DNA from: Megascapheus bottae
Taxonomy: Eukaryota; Chordata; Mammalia; Rodentia; Geomyidae
Length of the DNA stretch: 64,000 bases
NCBI GenBank assembly: GCA_024803745.1
Contig: JANJXV010000004.1
Span: forward strand, 42,217,358 to 42,281,357
Direction of reading: 5' to 3'
Below, piece by piece: positions 1-11,087 of this stretch. The position numbers and the translations under genes are program-made. How positions within the stretch are numbered: the stretch's first letter is position 1; every line of letters begins with the position of its first letter. The notes under the pieces were generated by a model. That model was given only the letters and a program-made list of their open reading frames with translations. It made no database searches and was not told the origin of the DNA.

Positions 1-348
1 AAATACCTTATTAATTACAGAGGCAGCCTTTTTATTTTTAAAGTATAATTCATGCTTTTAAGAACATGCATCAATAATTCCTTACATGTGGTAGGCAGCC
101 AACAGCAGCTTTTCTGGTGCTTTCTGACTTGACCTCTGTTGTTTAGTGAAGTCAGTTTTACTAAAAGTGTTGAAGTCATACCAGTTTGCCCTTTCTCTTT
201 GCTGAATCTTCTCACAAAATTATTTGATGGCATGTCTTTATCCACGCCGTAAGTGCCAAATTGTTCTATGAAAGACATTTAGGGAAATTGTCTTTTATTA
301 TAATTATATTAAGCAAAGCAATTGTATTGTGCGTACTTTCTTATATGT
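1..348. other. Unique AT-rich sequence, no feature recognised
   Basis: No repeat family or gene recognised. A minus-strand open frame of 87 codons (15-278) crosses it, but it resembles no family I know and has no visible promoter or splice context. I treat it as a chance frame. Confidence 0.5.
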
Positions 349-360
349 ATGTGACTTTTT

Positions 361-563
361 TTGTTTTTTTTTTGCCAGTCCTGGGGACTGAACTCAGGGC
401 CTGAGCATTGTCCTTGGGCTTTTCTCAAGGCTTTTCTCAAGTTCTACCATGTGAGCCACAGCACTACTTCCAGCTTTTCTATGTATGTGGTACTGAGGAA
501 TCCGACCTGGATCTTCATGCATGCTTGACAAGCACTTTACTACTAGGCGTAACTCTAGGCCCA
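361..563 (-). mobile_element. IDL-Geo SINE
   Basis: A dimeric tRNA-derived SINE in reverse orientation. The poly(T) side is followed by the Geo-like half (gccagtcctgg, then ccttgggc), then the ID-like half (catgcatgc, gcaagcacttt) ending near tctaggccc. It is flanked by a perfect 12-bp target-site duplication, atgtgacttttt, at 349-360 and 564-575. The B-box position reads gaatccgac instead of gaatcgaac, so its internal promoter is damaged. Such elements move through L1 enzymes. Confidence 0.9.
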
Positions 564-575
564 ATGTGACTTTTT

Positions 576-2532
576 ATTATTCAGTTTTATGAATTCTCAT
601 TGTTCTGAGAAGCAACATTTACAGCAGAGATGTAAAGAGGTGATTTACAGTGCAAGCAACACTTTTCAAATCTTTGTTATCTGATTTATTAGATGTTTTG
701 TTGAGGAAAGGATCTGAAAAATGAGGAATTCTGAAACATAATGGAATTTCTCAATGCCCCGAATAGGGTGAGTTCTGTCTGAGCTAGCCTTATGGATACC
801 TCTTCATGAATGCCTTGTAGTTCTCAGAAGAACCCTGAAACTGTAAAGGAGTGAGGTCATGGGTACCCAGAAGTACAGGAATGATCATGAAATAATAATA
901 AAAAAAATCTCCATCATTTACTCTGGGGAAGGATTTGAGAGGAGAAAAAAATGTGTTCCATTTATGCACATTTTCTATTATCCTTTCTTTGCTTGGTGTA
1001 AAGCAAGAAGTCCATTTCAAGAGGAGCTTTCACTTTAATTAGCAGGAGGGTATCTTAAAATGATAATAATGATAATGATAATAATATATAACAATAACAA
1101 CAAATATCCCATTTGGTAGCTAAGCCTTCTATTGTAAGTGAATTATTCATCTTAGATTATGACAAACATTTATTGATAGCCAAAGAGGAGTCCATTCAGA
1201 GTCAGAGACCCACCAATGAGTTCAGAAGTCACTTACAATAATCAACTCAACACCAAAAACCTGGCTCTACCTTCTCTGGCATCTGTAACCTACCATGTTC
1301 TGCAATTGCTTCACCAGTGGACACAGCTCCTTTTTAGTTGTTGATACTGCTGGCGGGTCAATGAAACATCTACCACTACTTTTACATTACATTATTTTAT
1401 ACCTGTAGTAATCCATAATGAGTTATTGAATCAAAGGCCCTGTTTATCAAACCAGCTATTGAAGGAAAATATTCTTTAGAATTTAATTGACCAGTATGAT
1501 AAAATTTATATTCTTTTCTTATTAATACTTCAAGATCTCCTTGTGAAGGGGAAACCAAAACTTACTGTCCTTTCAGTTAATATAAAAACAGAAGGTGAAA
1601 GAAGTTATGATAATTTTCACAGTATCTCACAATCAGTGGTTGAGTTCAAAGAAAATAGGAAAGTGCCATGGGGGTTGAAGGAATGAGATGACTGAAAGAA
1701 AAAAGAAAAACAAACTAAGTCTTCCAGAATCTGGGTAAATAAATCACTGAGTGACTGCATTTTGGTAATGTAGAAAATAGTTACTTGGAATCTTAGAACA
1801 TGTATTGAATAAAGAGGTTGTTGTAATAACAAGTAAGGATATGCAGGGCAAGATTTGCGAAGATGAACAGATTATCTGGTAGTTAGAGTTCCCTGGAGGC
1901 ATACTGGCCATGTGAATCAGAGAAAGACATTTCTGACTGCAGGCGACAAAGCCAATCTATAAACAGCCCAACCAGGTGTAGAACTGGCTGGAGCCTTCTA
2001 AGCAGAGAGGAGGAGACCTTTGTCCCTTTCTAGGGCCTCTACTCTAGTGCATTGGTCAGTAATCCGGTCAGTAGGGCTCTATGTCCCTACTAGAAAGCAG
2101 GAAGATGGAGCAACAATACTGTCAATCTCTGTGTTAATCAGGAGTAAGGTCGAAACAGCTTTGTCCTTTCCTTTGATATTGGGGGATCTGTATTCCAACG
2201 GGCTCATATCAGATTTTCTGTTCCAGGGAGAGAGCCCTGGTACAGATGACTGGGTCTCAGGCCTAAGTCTCAGGAGACAGCGCTGCTCAGAGAGAAGGAG
2301 CTCTGTGCTATGTCTAGGCTGTGCTGGGAATCGCATGTGAGATGAGAATGAGCTGGATGGGCCACAGTACATTCGATCTTAGATAAAGTGATGCTAGAAA
2401 TCAGCTGTGTTTTGTCAGGGTGAGGTATGAAGGTCTTTTTTTTTTGTCATAACTGGGAGTGGGGGAAAATACAAGTAAGAGGTCAGAGATGCTGTTAAAC
2501 ATGCAACAATGCATGGGGCTCTGTCTACAACC
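576..2532. other. Unique sequence with a short AT-rich simple repeat
   Basis: Nearly 2 kb without a recognised element. An imperfect ATA/ATG/ACA tract lies at 1060-1106. Around 2020-2372 both strands stay open for about 100 codons (plus 2020-2340, minus 2079-2372) in somewhat more GC-rich DNA. Neither product resembles a known family, and mirrored frames are expected by chance in such DNA. An old LTR is possible but I cannot identify one. Confidence 0.45.
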
Positions 2533-2539
2533 AAGTATT

Positions 2540-2622
2540 ATTTTTTATTGCCAGAGTAATGTATAAAGAGATTACAGTTACATCCACCAGGTAGTAGGTG
2601 CACTACTTCTTATACATACAGC
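2540..2622 (-). mobile_element. Short 5'-truncated L1 3' end
   Basis: Only the last ~80 bp of an L1 3' UTR remains, in reverse, with the landmarks gtaatgtataaagag and caggtagtaggtgcac. These recur at 14,900 and 53,320. A short direct repeat, aagtatt, at 2533-2539 and 2624-2630 is compatible with a target-site duplication. Confidence 0.7.
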
Positions 2623-2761
2623 AAAGTATTTTTAAACTCATAGTGTCAACAGTCTCCAGGCTGAGAAACCCTGCCTCCTATACTCAGCATACAATCTTGC
2701 CATTGCATGAGGACAGGAAGAATTTTACTATATTTGCACAGGTTTTCTTTCTTTATCTTTC

Positions 2762-3872
2762 ATTTTATTTTTTATTATGGAGATAATGTTCAGAGGGGTT
2801 ACAGTTACATTTATCAAGTAGTAGGTACATTACTTTTCACACATTGACACCCCTTCTTGTTTATGTCCCCATTTCCATCCCCCCACACCCTCCCAATCAT
2901 CTTGTTTTCCCCTCTTCCCTTTCCTATTTCAAATAAACAAACATATACATATGCCAGGTAACAAAGTCATATACAGCAAAGGGCAACAAAGGAGAAGAGA
3001 AATAACATAGTACATTAAGAACAACAATCGCTCAAGATAAAGCTCTTGTTTCCATATCCTAGAGATCTTTCATTTAGTCTCATCCTATATGACCTTATGT
3101 ATCTATGTAACTAGGTTTTATGCTATTGTAATCCTCTGCTAGCAGAGTCCTAAATGTGTACTAATTATTACAAAATGTGAGAAACCATTGAGCCGATGTT
3201 CCTTTGAATCTGGTTTACTTCACTTAATATGATTTTTCCCAAATCTTTCCATTTCTTTACAAATGAGACAATGTCATTCTTTTAATGGCAGCATAGAATT
3301 CCATTGTGTATAAGTAGCACATCTTGTTGATCCACTCATCACCTACCTGGGAGGCATCTGGGTTGGTTCTATATCTTTGCTATGGTAAATAGTGCTGCAA
3401 TGAACATTGTTGTGCTAATGGTTTTAGTATTTCTTTGTTTACGGAATTTTGGGTAAATGCTAAGTAGTGGAATTGCTGGGTCATAGGGGAATTCTATGTT
3501 TAGTCTTTTGAGGAACCTCCTGCTTTCTACAGTGGTTGAACAAGTTTACACTCCCACCAACAGTGTAGTAGTGATCCCTCCTGGCCACATGCCCTCCAGC
3601 ATGTTGTTATTTGATATCTTGATCCTGGCCATTCTAACTGGAGTGAGGTGGAATCTTACAGTTGTTTTGATTTGCATTTCTTTCATGGCCAGAGATGTGG
3701 AGCACTTCTTCATGTGTCTATAGGCCATTCTTATTTCTTCTTCAGAGAATTTTCTCTTTAAGTCTTTGGCCCATCTTTTAAAGGGATGGTTGCTTCTTTG
3801 AAGAATTGTTTTGGAGAGATGCAATTTTTTAGCTATAGGTCTATTTTAGAGATGAGGCCTTTGTCCACACAG
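2762..3872 (-). mobile_element. L1 fragment: 3' UTR and ORF2 C-terminus
   Basis: Reverse-orientation L1 starting with the T-rich tail (tttattttttattatgg), followed by a C-rich stretch near 2875, the reverse of the G-rich L1 3' UTR tract. ORF2 C-terminal sequence lies at about 3200-3870. A 92-codon frame (3546-3824) carries recognisable ORF2 residues ([29 protein letters not shown]). Frameshifts split the rest. The element is 5' truncated near gaggcctttgtc. I found no convincing target-site duplication. Its 3' UTR type (attacagttacat-like) is older-looking than that of the element at 17.4 kb. Confidence 0.88.
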
Positions 3873-4862
3873 AGTTTCTTTGAGGCCTCTTGTTGATGGT
3901 CCCTTTCTGGGCTGAATGTGAGCAGAGTGTCCTAGGACCATTCATAGACGAAGTCAGCTTGGATTGTTTGGACGTTATTGGAAGACGTTGGTCCCAGTGT
4001 CATGCCAGCCTGAGATGAGCTACCTTCTGTCCCTGTCTCAGTGTACTGCTCACTTGTTTTGTGTCTGCTCCTTTTTAGCCTTCTCTTCACAGCTACCTTT
4101 GTAATCTTGTATAACATTTGTCTGTTTCTGAGGAAACCACATACCTAACAATGGCGGTGTAGGAACAATCAATTTAGTCTGAATTTCACCCCATGGAGAT
4201 GTGAAAATTGAGGTCCCAGTAAAATGGACTGGCTAAAAGTCTAGCATCTCCCATAAAGTAGCCTCAGCTGTTTGAGAACTTACACGGAGGCTCCAGGCTC
4301 CAACTTTTATGTCTTTCAGTGTGTGATCTGTCCTCCACTTGCCACAACGATGATGTTCCGCCTTTAAACCTCCAAACTTTATTTACCTAACTTCTACTGA
4401 AGTGTTTAGATTAGGACCATGTTGTGAAAACAAATACAAATAAATATCTTAAAACTTTATGAAAGTCACTGTGAAAGATGGAAGTTTCCTGTGGAGCTGA
4501 GATGCTTCCTCCTGGAAGAAGGGCGGGAGTGTTGAGCAGTGAGGAGCATGGGACTCTATGGTTTAGCATGTCCCTGTGTAAACATGAGAAAGGTGGGTAG
4601 AGCCTTCCTCATCTCCCCATAGCCAGCGCTTGTCCATGTGGTTAAAAATGCTATTCTACTTGTCAATTGACTTCTTTTCTCAGGAGGAAGAAGGAGAGAG
4701 GTTCAAAGCTAGATGTATGCCATTGATGTTCATAGGTTGAGAAGGGAATTTGAGGAAGGTTCAAGTAAAAACAATGGTTGCTGTTTTTGTTATTCAAATC
4801 AACCTGTGACCACATTTCTGGCAAGGAGTCTGCTCTTGTGCTTTACACAGTTCCATTATGTA

Positions 4863-4865
<3 letters not shown>
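3873..4865. other. Unique sequence
   Basis: No repeat recognised. A 61-codon minus-strand frame at 3932-4117 is rich in Thr, Ser, Lys and Arg, but I cannot assign it and it has no exon-like borders that I can see. Confidence 0.45.
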
Positions 4866-4907
<42 letters not shown>

Positions 4908-5001
4908 AAGTAGCCACCCCCACATATACAGATACACAGAGAGAGACAGAGACAGATAGAAAGACAGAGAGATAGAGACAGAGACAGAGACAAAGACAGA
5001 G
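4866..5001. repeat. (TG)n microsatellite and adjacent GA-rich simple repeat
   Basis: A pure TG tract of about 40 bases (4866-4905) is followed after ~30 bp by an imperfect AGACAG/GAGA purine tract (about 4935-5001). A 66-codon plus frame and a 77-codon minus frame cross it. They encode VCVC, THTH and SLSL runs and are artefacts of the repeat. Confidence 0.95.
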
Positions 5002-5030
5002 AAGTATTGGCTGATTGATTTAGCCATGAA

Positions 5031-5906
5031 AGTGATCTAATGAGGCCAGGTACTGGCGGGGGTGGGGCGTGGCAGGGGGGTGGGGGGGAGATTTTCTTTT
5101 CCTATTCATGTTAGGAAAATGGCCTAAGCAAGGTGCCTTGAAGACAGAAGCTGGGATCGGGCGGCTCTCCTCAGGGCTAACAGGCGAATGAATCTCTGGT
5201 GGGTCTGGCCCTTGCCAGAGGCAGTTGCACTCTTACTCATTCCCACAAGTTTAAGGAATTTCAACTGAACTTCTGTATTGATTTCCATAAGCTGGAACAG
5301 ATTTCATCCTTGTCATTATGTAGAGGAAGCCAGTGTTCACTGGCTTTTCTCTGCATCTCCACGTGTATGTGTGGAGCCCATACAGCAATCTATCTCCAGC
5401 TTGTGGCAAAGCTGTCGCCTAGAACTTCAGTTTAGACTGCGGTTTCTTCACTGGAGTAGTGCATAAATGGGCCTCAGGGCTCATGAATTCCCAGTGAATG
5501 AGAAGTTTGCATCTCTCTGCAGAATAAGCGTTTAACAGCAGTGAGTCCATAGAACACACTGGATTCTGATAGAAGTCTTTCACTCCCTGAAATTAGGACC
5601 CTATTTGGTAATTGGCTATTCGTAGTTTTTAATATGTGAATGAGACATGAACTTAGCCTCAAGAAGCTTTAAAAGCCCAGCAAGGGAAATAAGATGTGTA
5701 CATAAATAAGTAGCTGTGAAGCTTCCCCAAAATGTTCTAGACACTCAAAGGCAAAGAGCTGACTTTTACAGCTCAGTGGACATTGAGTGTACATAGCAAA
5801 GACATGAAAGGAGGAATGTCAGTGGACGAGACACGTGCTCAGGTTATTTGTGACTAGCAATACATCTTATTCACTAAGTATAAAAAAACTTTAAAACAAT
5901 GTAGCT
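5031..5906. other. Unique sequence
   Basis: No repeat or gene recognised. A G-rich patch (about 5055-5090, ggggtggggcgtggc...) lies at its left end. Overlapping frames of 60-80 codons on both strands show no family resemblance. Confidence 0.45.
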
Positions 5907-6122
5907 AGGCTGGGTGCTGGAATCCTGTGATCCTAATTATTCAGGAGACTGAGATCTGAGGATCACGGTTCAAAGTCAACCCAGACAGGAAAGTCTATGA
6001 GACTTTTATCTCCAATTACCCATCAGAAAATTGGAAGTGAAAATGTGGCTTATCGTAGTAGAGTACTTGCAAAAGAGCAAAAGAGCTCAAGACAGTGCCC
6101 AAGGCCAACCAAAAAGAAAAAA
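5907..6122 (+). mobile_element. Composite SINE, B1-like head with Geo-like tail
   Basis: The 7SL-type head keeps tcctaattattcaggag and ctgagatctgaggatc. It is followed by a linker (gaaagtctatgagac, ttatctccaatta) and a diverged tRNA-like tail ending in an A-rich run at 6108-6122. The same architecture recurs at 22,083, 40,622, 48,234 and 60,604. Confidence 0.8.
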
Positions 6123-6726
6123 ATTACAATCATTAAACAATGCAGCTATATTGATTTCATTGATCTGTTAGACCAAATAGACCACATCCGTTTCATTTGA
6201 TGAGGGTGCATTGAAAAGCTGTGTTTGGACTTCGTTGTTTAACACTGTGACTGGATGTGCCCTCATGAAGTCAATTCTAGACAATGAGAAGTGAGAGATT
6301 TTGTCACAGTGTACGTAGAAATGAAAATTAAAGCAAAAGGATCCTGTCTCCACGCTGTTTTGTCTGCAGCCTTGCCTGAAGTGACATACTCTCACCACTA
6401 GATGACACTCCTGCATAGCACAGCCCAACCCATATTCACCTGCTTTACTGGGAGCGAGGTTTGGGTTTTCCACAACCCTTGGTAGCAGTGGTGGGGACTG
6501 CTGAAAGGACCAGGAAGTCAAAAAGAAACTTTCAAGAATCACATGAATGATATTTGAAGTGGCGAAAAAGCAGGAAGCAGTTGTCTGCTTTTCACTTTAG
6601 TTTTAAAAGTTGGGAAGATGCAACGTGGACCACAGATATGGTTGATAAATTAATATGCACAGAACTGCGTTCTTCCTTCCAGTGTGGGTTCTTTTTCCAC
6701 ATTTCTAGTTCCTGGGCTAAGAATAT
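6123..6726. other. Unique sequence
   Basis: No repeat recognised. A 124-codon minus-strand frame spans 6168-6542, with no recognisable motif or family. The stretch 6350-6500 is relatively GC-rich. I do not call a gene. Confidence 0.45.
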
Positions 6727-8103
6727 TATAAACTATATCATTTTTTTCATTGGCATAGTCCTTGAGACTCTTTATTTCTTTTTTCATATATTTTTTATTG
6801 TAATTAATAGAAGGGTTACATTATATTTGCCAGATAGAAGGTGCATTAATTCACATACATTGATACCCTTTCTCATGTCTTGGTCCCCATTTCCCTCCTC
6901 CCACCCCCACCCCTCATCTTGTTTTCCCCTATTCCCTATCCAATTTCAAATAACTAAATACAAATGTATCCAATATATCAGATGACAAAGTGGAATACTG
7001 TAAAAATATGAGATAACCAAGGGACAGCAAAAGAGATGAGAGATAACATAGTACATTAAGGACAACAATCATTCATTATATGGCTTTTGTTTCTATATCC
7101 TAGGGGTCCTTTCATTTAGTGTCATACTGTATGGCCTTATTTCAAATCTTTGCTAGGAGAGCCCAAGGTTTCTACTGATTATGACAAATGAGGGAAACCA
7201 TTGAGCCTATCTTCCTTTGAGTCTGGCTTACTTCACTTAACATGATTTTTTTCTAAGTCTTTTCATTTCATAACAAATGGGGCGATGTCATTCTTTCTGA
7301 CAGCAGCATAGTATTCCATTGTGTATAAATACCACATCTTGTTGATCCACTCATCAACTGAGGGACATCTAAGTTGGTTCCATATCTTTGCTATGGTAAA
7401 TAGTGCTGCAATGAACATCATTATGCTAGTGGATTTAGTATGTCCTTGTTTCTGGACGATTGGGTAAATGCCTAGTAGTGGAACTGCTGGGTCATAGAGG
7501 AGCTCTATGTTTAGCCTTTTGAGGCACTGCCATACTGCTTTCCATAGTGGTTGAACGAGTTTGCACTCCCACCAACAGTGTAGTAGTGATCCCTCCTGGC
7601 CACATCCCCTCCAGCATCTGTTGTTATTAGTTTTCTTGATCCTGGCCATTCTAACTGGAGTGAGGTGGAATCTTAGAGTTGTTTTGATTTGCATTTCTTT
7701 TATGACAGAGATGTCAAGCATTTCTTCATGTGTCTATAGGCCATTCTTATTTGTTCTTCAGAGAAGACTCGTTTTAAGTTTTTGGCCCACCTTTTAATGG
7801 GATGGTTGTTTGTTTGGAGATTAGTTTTGGAGTGATTTAATTTTTTGAGCTGTTGATATATTTTAGATATGAGGCCTTTGTCTGTTGTTTGGTTGGTGAA
7901 GATCTTCTCCCACTCTGTAGGCTTCCTAATTAATTTACTAGCTATGTCCTTTGCGATACAGAAGCTCTGCATTTAATGCAGTCCCACTTATCCAGCTTTT
8001 CTCTGATTTGTTGTGATTCTTGGTCCTTACTAAGAACATTTTGACCCATGCCAAGGAGGCCTAGTGTATCTCGTATTCCTTCTTGTAAAGTATAAACTAT
8101 ATC
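6727..8103 (-). mobile_element. L1 insertion with short 3' transduction and TSD
   Basis: Flanked by a perfect 13-bp duplication, tataaactatatc, at 6727-6739 and 8091-8103. Reading the minus strand: ORF2 C-terminal part, 3' UTR with its G-rich tract, L1 end and A-run near 6783, then ~30 nt of non-L1 DNA, then a second A-run (6741-6747) touching the duplication. An AATAAA (plus-strand tttatt, 6771-6776) sits 23 nt upstream of that final A-run. This is the signature of L1 read-through to a downstream poly(A) site. It is 5' truncated at 8090. Confidence 0.9.
7263..7972 (-). pseudogene. L1 ORF2 C-terminal fragment
   Basis: Two overlapping minus-strand frames (7700-7972, then 7263-7721) together cover the C-terminal part of L1 ORF2p, the endonuclease/reverse transcriptase of LINE-1. 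The C-terminal cysteine motif, spaced C-X3-C-X7-H-X4-C ([18 protein letters not shown]), is intact near 7556-7620. Upstream the lysine-rich segment ([18 protein letters not shown]) is recognisable. The break between frames is a 1-nt-scale indel near 7700-7720. The endonuclease and reverse transcriptase cores are absent, so it is inactive. Confidence 0.9.
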
Positions 8104-9144
8104 TTTGATTTCTCTAATTTCTTTCCAGGTTTTCTATTTGATCCTTGTAGCTACCTATTTCTGGGCTCCCTATTTCTCCTTTCCTTCCACTGAAAGGTGA
8201 ATACACAAACAAATGATTTTAGTGGCAAAGCGAGATATTTCATAAGCAGATAAAAATGATCTAAATGACAATTACATAAAGATATATTCAACAGCCTCTT
8301 CATTGGCCCCTTTATTTTTCCTTTCTGACAAAGATAACTGTCATCGCTTAAGAAATATAGTTTACATATAGTCACATTCATTAATTTTCTCTTGTTCCTT
8401 CAACATATATTCCTCAGAGTCTGTTGTAGAGACTATAAAGCCTGGGATGAATTCCTGAAAGATCCTTGAGCATGGATTCCTATGTTGAAGGAGTTCCTAA
8501 GTCACACCTCTGCCAAGAAATGCACACTTTAGGGATCTTCCAGGCTTGGGTGAAATAAGGGGTATGTAGAGAATTGCCTTGAGTGGAATGAAATTCTGAT
8601 GACTAATTGCGTTGGTCTTTCTCTCTTCTGCTGCTTGTGACTTAGCAAATTCATGTCTCTATAACTTGCTTGCCTTCCTCAATACCACTAATAAATGATA
8701 AAAATTTGTGGAGGAAATAAATGAATAAAAAGGCATGACTGTAAACTCTAAAGTCTCCTAAAATTTCAACACACAAAACAGTCCAACACTATGGAAGCCT
8801 TACAAAGCCATAGTCTAGGTCTTTGTTAAATTTTCCTTGAACAGTTCTGATTCCTTTCAAGTCTCATATCTTGAGAATGCCTATGTACTCTGTCTTTTCC
8901 AAATCATGCCATTTTGTTCTATTTCTGTCAGAGTAATCAAATAATCTGTGTTTTAATTGAATGCCATGTTGTAGGAAGAGCAAGACTGTTAAAATATACT
9001 TAGTGTAAAATACAGTAAAAAGAAATTCTCACTACCCTTCTTCTAATTTAATTTAAATTTTTTGCTTTCCAGAGGTACCCGAATTTCAAGTATTTTGGTA
9101 TTTATGTATTACACTTAAGATAATATTATTGATTTTTAAAAATG
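8104..9144. other. Unique sequence
   Basis: AT-rich, no feature recognised. A 76-codon minus-strand frame (8151-8381) is unrecognised. Confidence 0.45.
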
Positions 9145-9256
9145 TTTTGTGGACAGATTCTCTTTATGTAGCCTAGGCTAGCCTTAAATCTATAATCCTC
9201 TTGCCTTTGCCTCCTGAGATCTGGGATTACAGGCTAAGACTTCCAAGCCTCATTTT
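9145..9256 (-). mobile_element. B1-like SINE (7SL-derived), diverged
   Basis: Reverse-complement B1 landmarks: gtagcctaggctagcctt, then cctgagatctgggattacagg. The tRNA-like partner module is missing or decayed. Confidence 0.7.
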
Positions 9257-9852
9257 TTAATTTTTTTATTCTCTGCTATGAAGGATGATGTAGATGTAGA
9301 CATTTCTCACATGTGTGGTCCTATCTATTAAATATTTGAGATACACTTACAGAAAAAGAATTAGTAATTGTTTATCTGGAGTTCCTATGTTAACTGGGTT
9401 TCCAGTATTTTTATATGCTAAATCTTGGAACCCTAACACCTCACTACACACATGAACACTTTCTGCCCTAGATTTTAAATTTAGTTACATTTTCATTCTG
9501 GCTTGATCACTTTTTAATGTTCCTGTAATGAAAGCCATGTAAGTGCTAATCAAAGCAGAGCCAAATAGCATATAAAAAGACCAGCCATTTTCCTGACCAT
9601 GTTTTTCTTTCCTTGAATTGAAAATGGTTTCTTTTTAGGTTTGCTTAATTTCCTTTGTATCTACTACTAATTTACCTTCAAATGTCCTTGGCTCTATAAT
9701 TCTCATTCAGTAGTCTTAATTGGCTTTACTTTTCCATCGAGCCAGGATGTTGGGATTCCCCTTCCTATTCAGCCTAGATATCCTTGTCATTGCTCTCCCA
9801 TAGGGAGTCTTGAGTCTGTGCATCTTGATGTCTATGCCATAGTTTTCTGGGC
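9257..9852. other. Unique AT-rich sequence
   Basis: No repeat or gene recognised. Confidence 0.45.
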
Positions 9853-9977
9853 ACTCTGGGAGAATCCTTGCTTAGATGGTGTGTGGATTGACAATTTACA
9901 CATTTATTCTGCAAAAATTTACTCTGAAAGAATGCTTGCGTAGATGGTAAGTGGATCGAAAATTTGCACATTTATTC
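9853..9977. repeat. Tandem duplication, 68-bp period
   Basis: Unit 1 (9853-9920) starts actctgggagaatccttg and unit 2 (9921-9977, partial) starts actctgaaagaatgcttg. Both continue with tagatggt..gtggat and reach cacatttattc at 9899 and 9967, exactly 68 bp apart. About ten substitutions separate the units, so the event is not recent. A 65-codon minus-strand frame runs through both units but is unrecognised. Confidence 0.85.
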
Positions 9978-10287
9978 ACATCTGATTGTGCTTTAAGTCA
10001 GTAATAGGATCCTATACTGAGAAATATGTTGAAGCCATTCTTCTGTGATACTCTACCAATGTTTGAGGAATCTCATGCCACTGTGTTTCGAACTGTTGGA
10101 GGATTTCTAAAGTTCCACAATGATATGTTTTCCTCAGGGTTGTTCAATGCTTGTCAGGTGCACCATGATATTAAAGGGTATCTCAGCCTCTAGAGAAATA
10201 CTCTAGAAAGAAAAATCTCAACTTAGTAGCCATTTCTAACAAGTTTATGGTGCAACCTTAAACCAATCACCTAAAATTGGTAATAGA
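9978..10287. other. Unique sequence
   Basis: No feature recognised. Confidence 0.4.
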
Positions 10288-10452
10288 TTTTTTTTATTAA
10301 AGAATTTATTAACATTGATTTTTTATATCATATTGCAAATGATGTGTTTAACAAACAAGTATTCAAGAAGGGAATCTCTATATACAATTACTGGTACTTA
10401 GATTTTAGACATAATTAAAATTAGGCTGAGGGTTTGTATGTCATACATGCAT
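10288..10452 (+). repeat. Unclassified dispersed repeat, copy 1
   Basis: Copy of a family seen three times here (also 12,070 and, inverted, 20,806). Landmarks in order are ttattaaagaatttatt, acaaacaagtattcaag, aagggaatctcta, ttttagacataatt and ggctgagggtttgta. This copy stops after gtcatacatgcat and lacks the terminal attatgtc segment of the others. I cannot name the family. Confidence 0.8.
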
Positions 10453-10473
10453 TTGTTTTGTTTTAAATTTTAA

Positions 10474-10650
10474 TTCTGGCCAGTGCTGGTGGACGGTGGC
10501 TTAAGTCTATGAGATTCTTATCTCCAATTAATCACAGAAAAAGACTGAAGTGGCACTGTGGCTCAAGTGGTAGAAAGATAGCCTTAAGCAAAAGTAGCCC
10601 AGGGACAGCATCCAGGCCCAGGGTTCTAGTTCTGAAGGGCTAAGATGCTC
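10474..10650 (+). mobile_element. Composite B1/Geo SINE with internal deletion
   Basis: Begins ggccagtgctggtgg and then jumps to the linker (gtctatgagattcttatc, tccaattaatcac), so most of the 7SL-like head is lost. The Geo-like tail follows (actgtggctcaagtggtag, cagggacagcatccagg). Confidence 0.75.
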
Positions 10651-10655
10651 ATACC

Positions 10656-10824
10656 TAAGCTCTGAAGGCACTGGAAAATCTTATTCTGAAGTTAACTGAG
10701 CAAAATGTAAGACTTCATCTGAAAATAAACAAGAGAAAAAAACAAGTTGAGGGAGTGGCTTATGTAGCAGAATATTTATGTAGTAAACCTGAAACCTTGA
10801 GCTTATCCCCAGCACTGAAATAAA
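10656..10824 (+). mobile_element. B1-dID-type SINE (3' part)
   Basis: A degraded 7SL-like end (gcaaaatgtaagacttcatc) joins an A-rich linker and a tRNA-like module (gggagtggcttatgtagcag ... cccagcactg). This matches the B1 plus ID-like dimer type of squirrels and related rodents. It abuts the previous SINE in tandem. Confidence 0.6.
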
Positions 10825-10881
10825 ATCATATGCTTCACTAGATATTAAAATCGTTCCCATCTAATATGCAAAAATATTTTT

Positions 10882-11072
10882 TTTTGCCAGTCCAGGGCTT
10901 GAACTCAGGGCCTGAGCACTGTCCTTGGGATTTCTCAAGGCTAGAGCTTTACCACTTGAGCCTCATCAGCACCACTTCTGGCTTTTGTCTATGTATGTAG
11001 TACCAACGAATCAAACCCAGTTCTTCTTGCATGCTAGGCAAGCACTCTACCACAAGGCCAAACTCCCGGCCC
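10882..11072 (-). mobile_element. IDL-Geo SINE with 15-bp TSD
   Basis: Reverse-orientation dimer (gccagtccagggcttgaact ... catgctaggcaagcactc ... aactcccggccc). A perfect 15-bp duplication, tgcaaaaatattttt, lies at 10867-10881 and 11073-11087. The B-box position is CpG-decayed (gaatcaaacc). Confidence 0.92.
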
Positions 11073-11087
11073 TGCAAAAATATTTTT

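Noticed and set aside
2020..2372. Overlapping ~100-codon frames on opposite strands
   Set aside because: Mirror-image openness arises from composition. Neither product resembles a known protein.
3932..4117. 61-codon minus-strand frame next to an L1
   Set aside because: Looks superficially protein-like (charged, Thr/Ser-rich), but I cannot match it to any family and it has no exon borders.
4713..5027. Open frames with VCVC, THTH and SLSL runs
   Set aside because: They are translations of the TG and GA simple repeats. The same applies to frames at 16222-16571, 26460-26707, 37218-37421 and 55627-55930.
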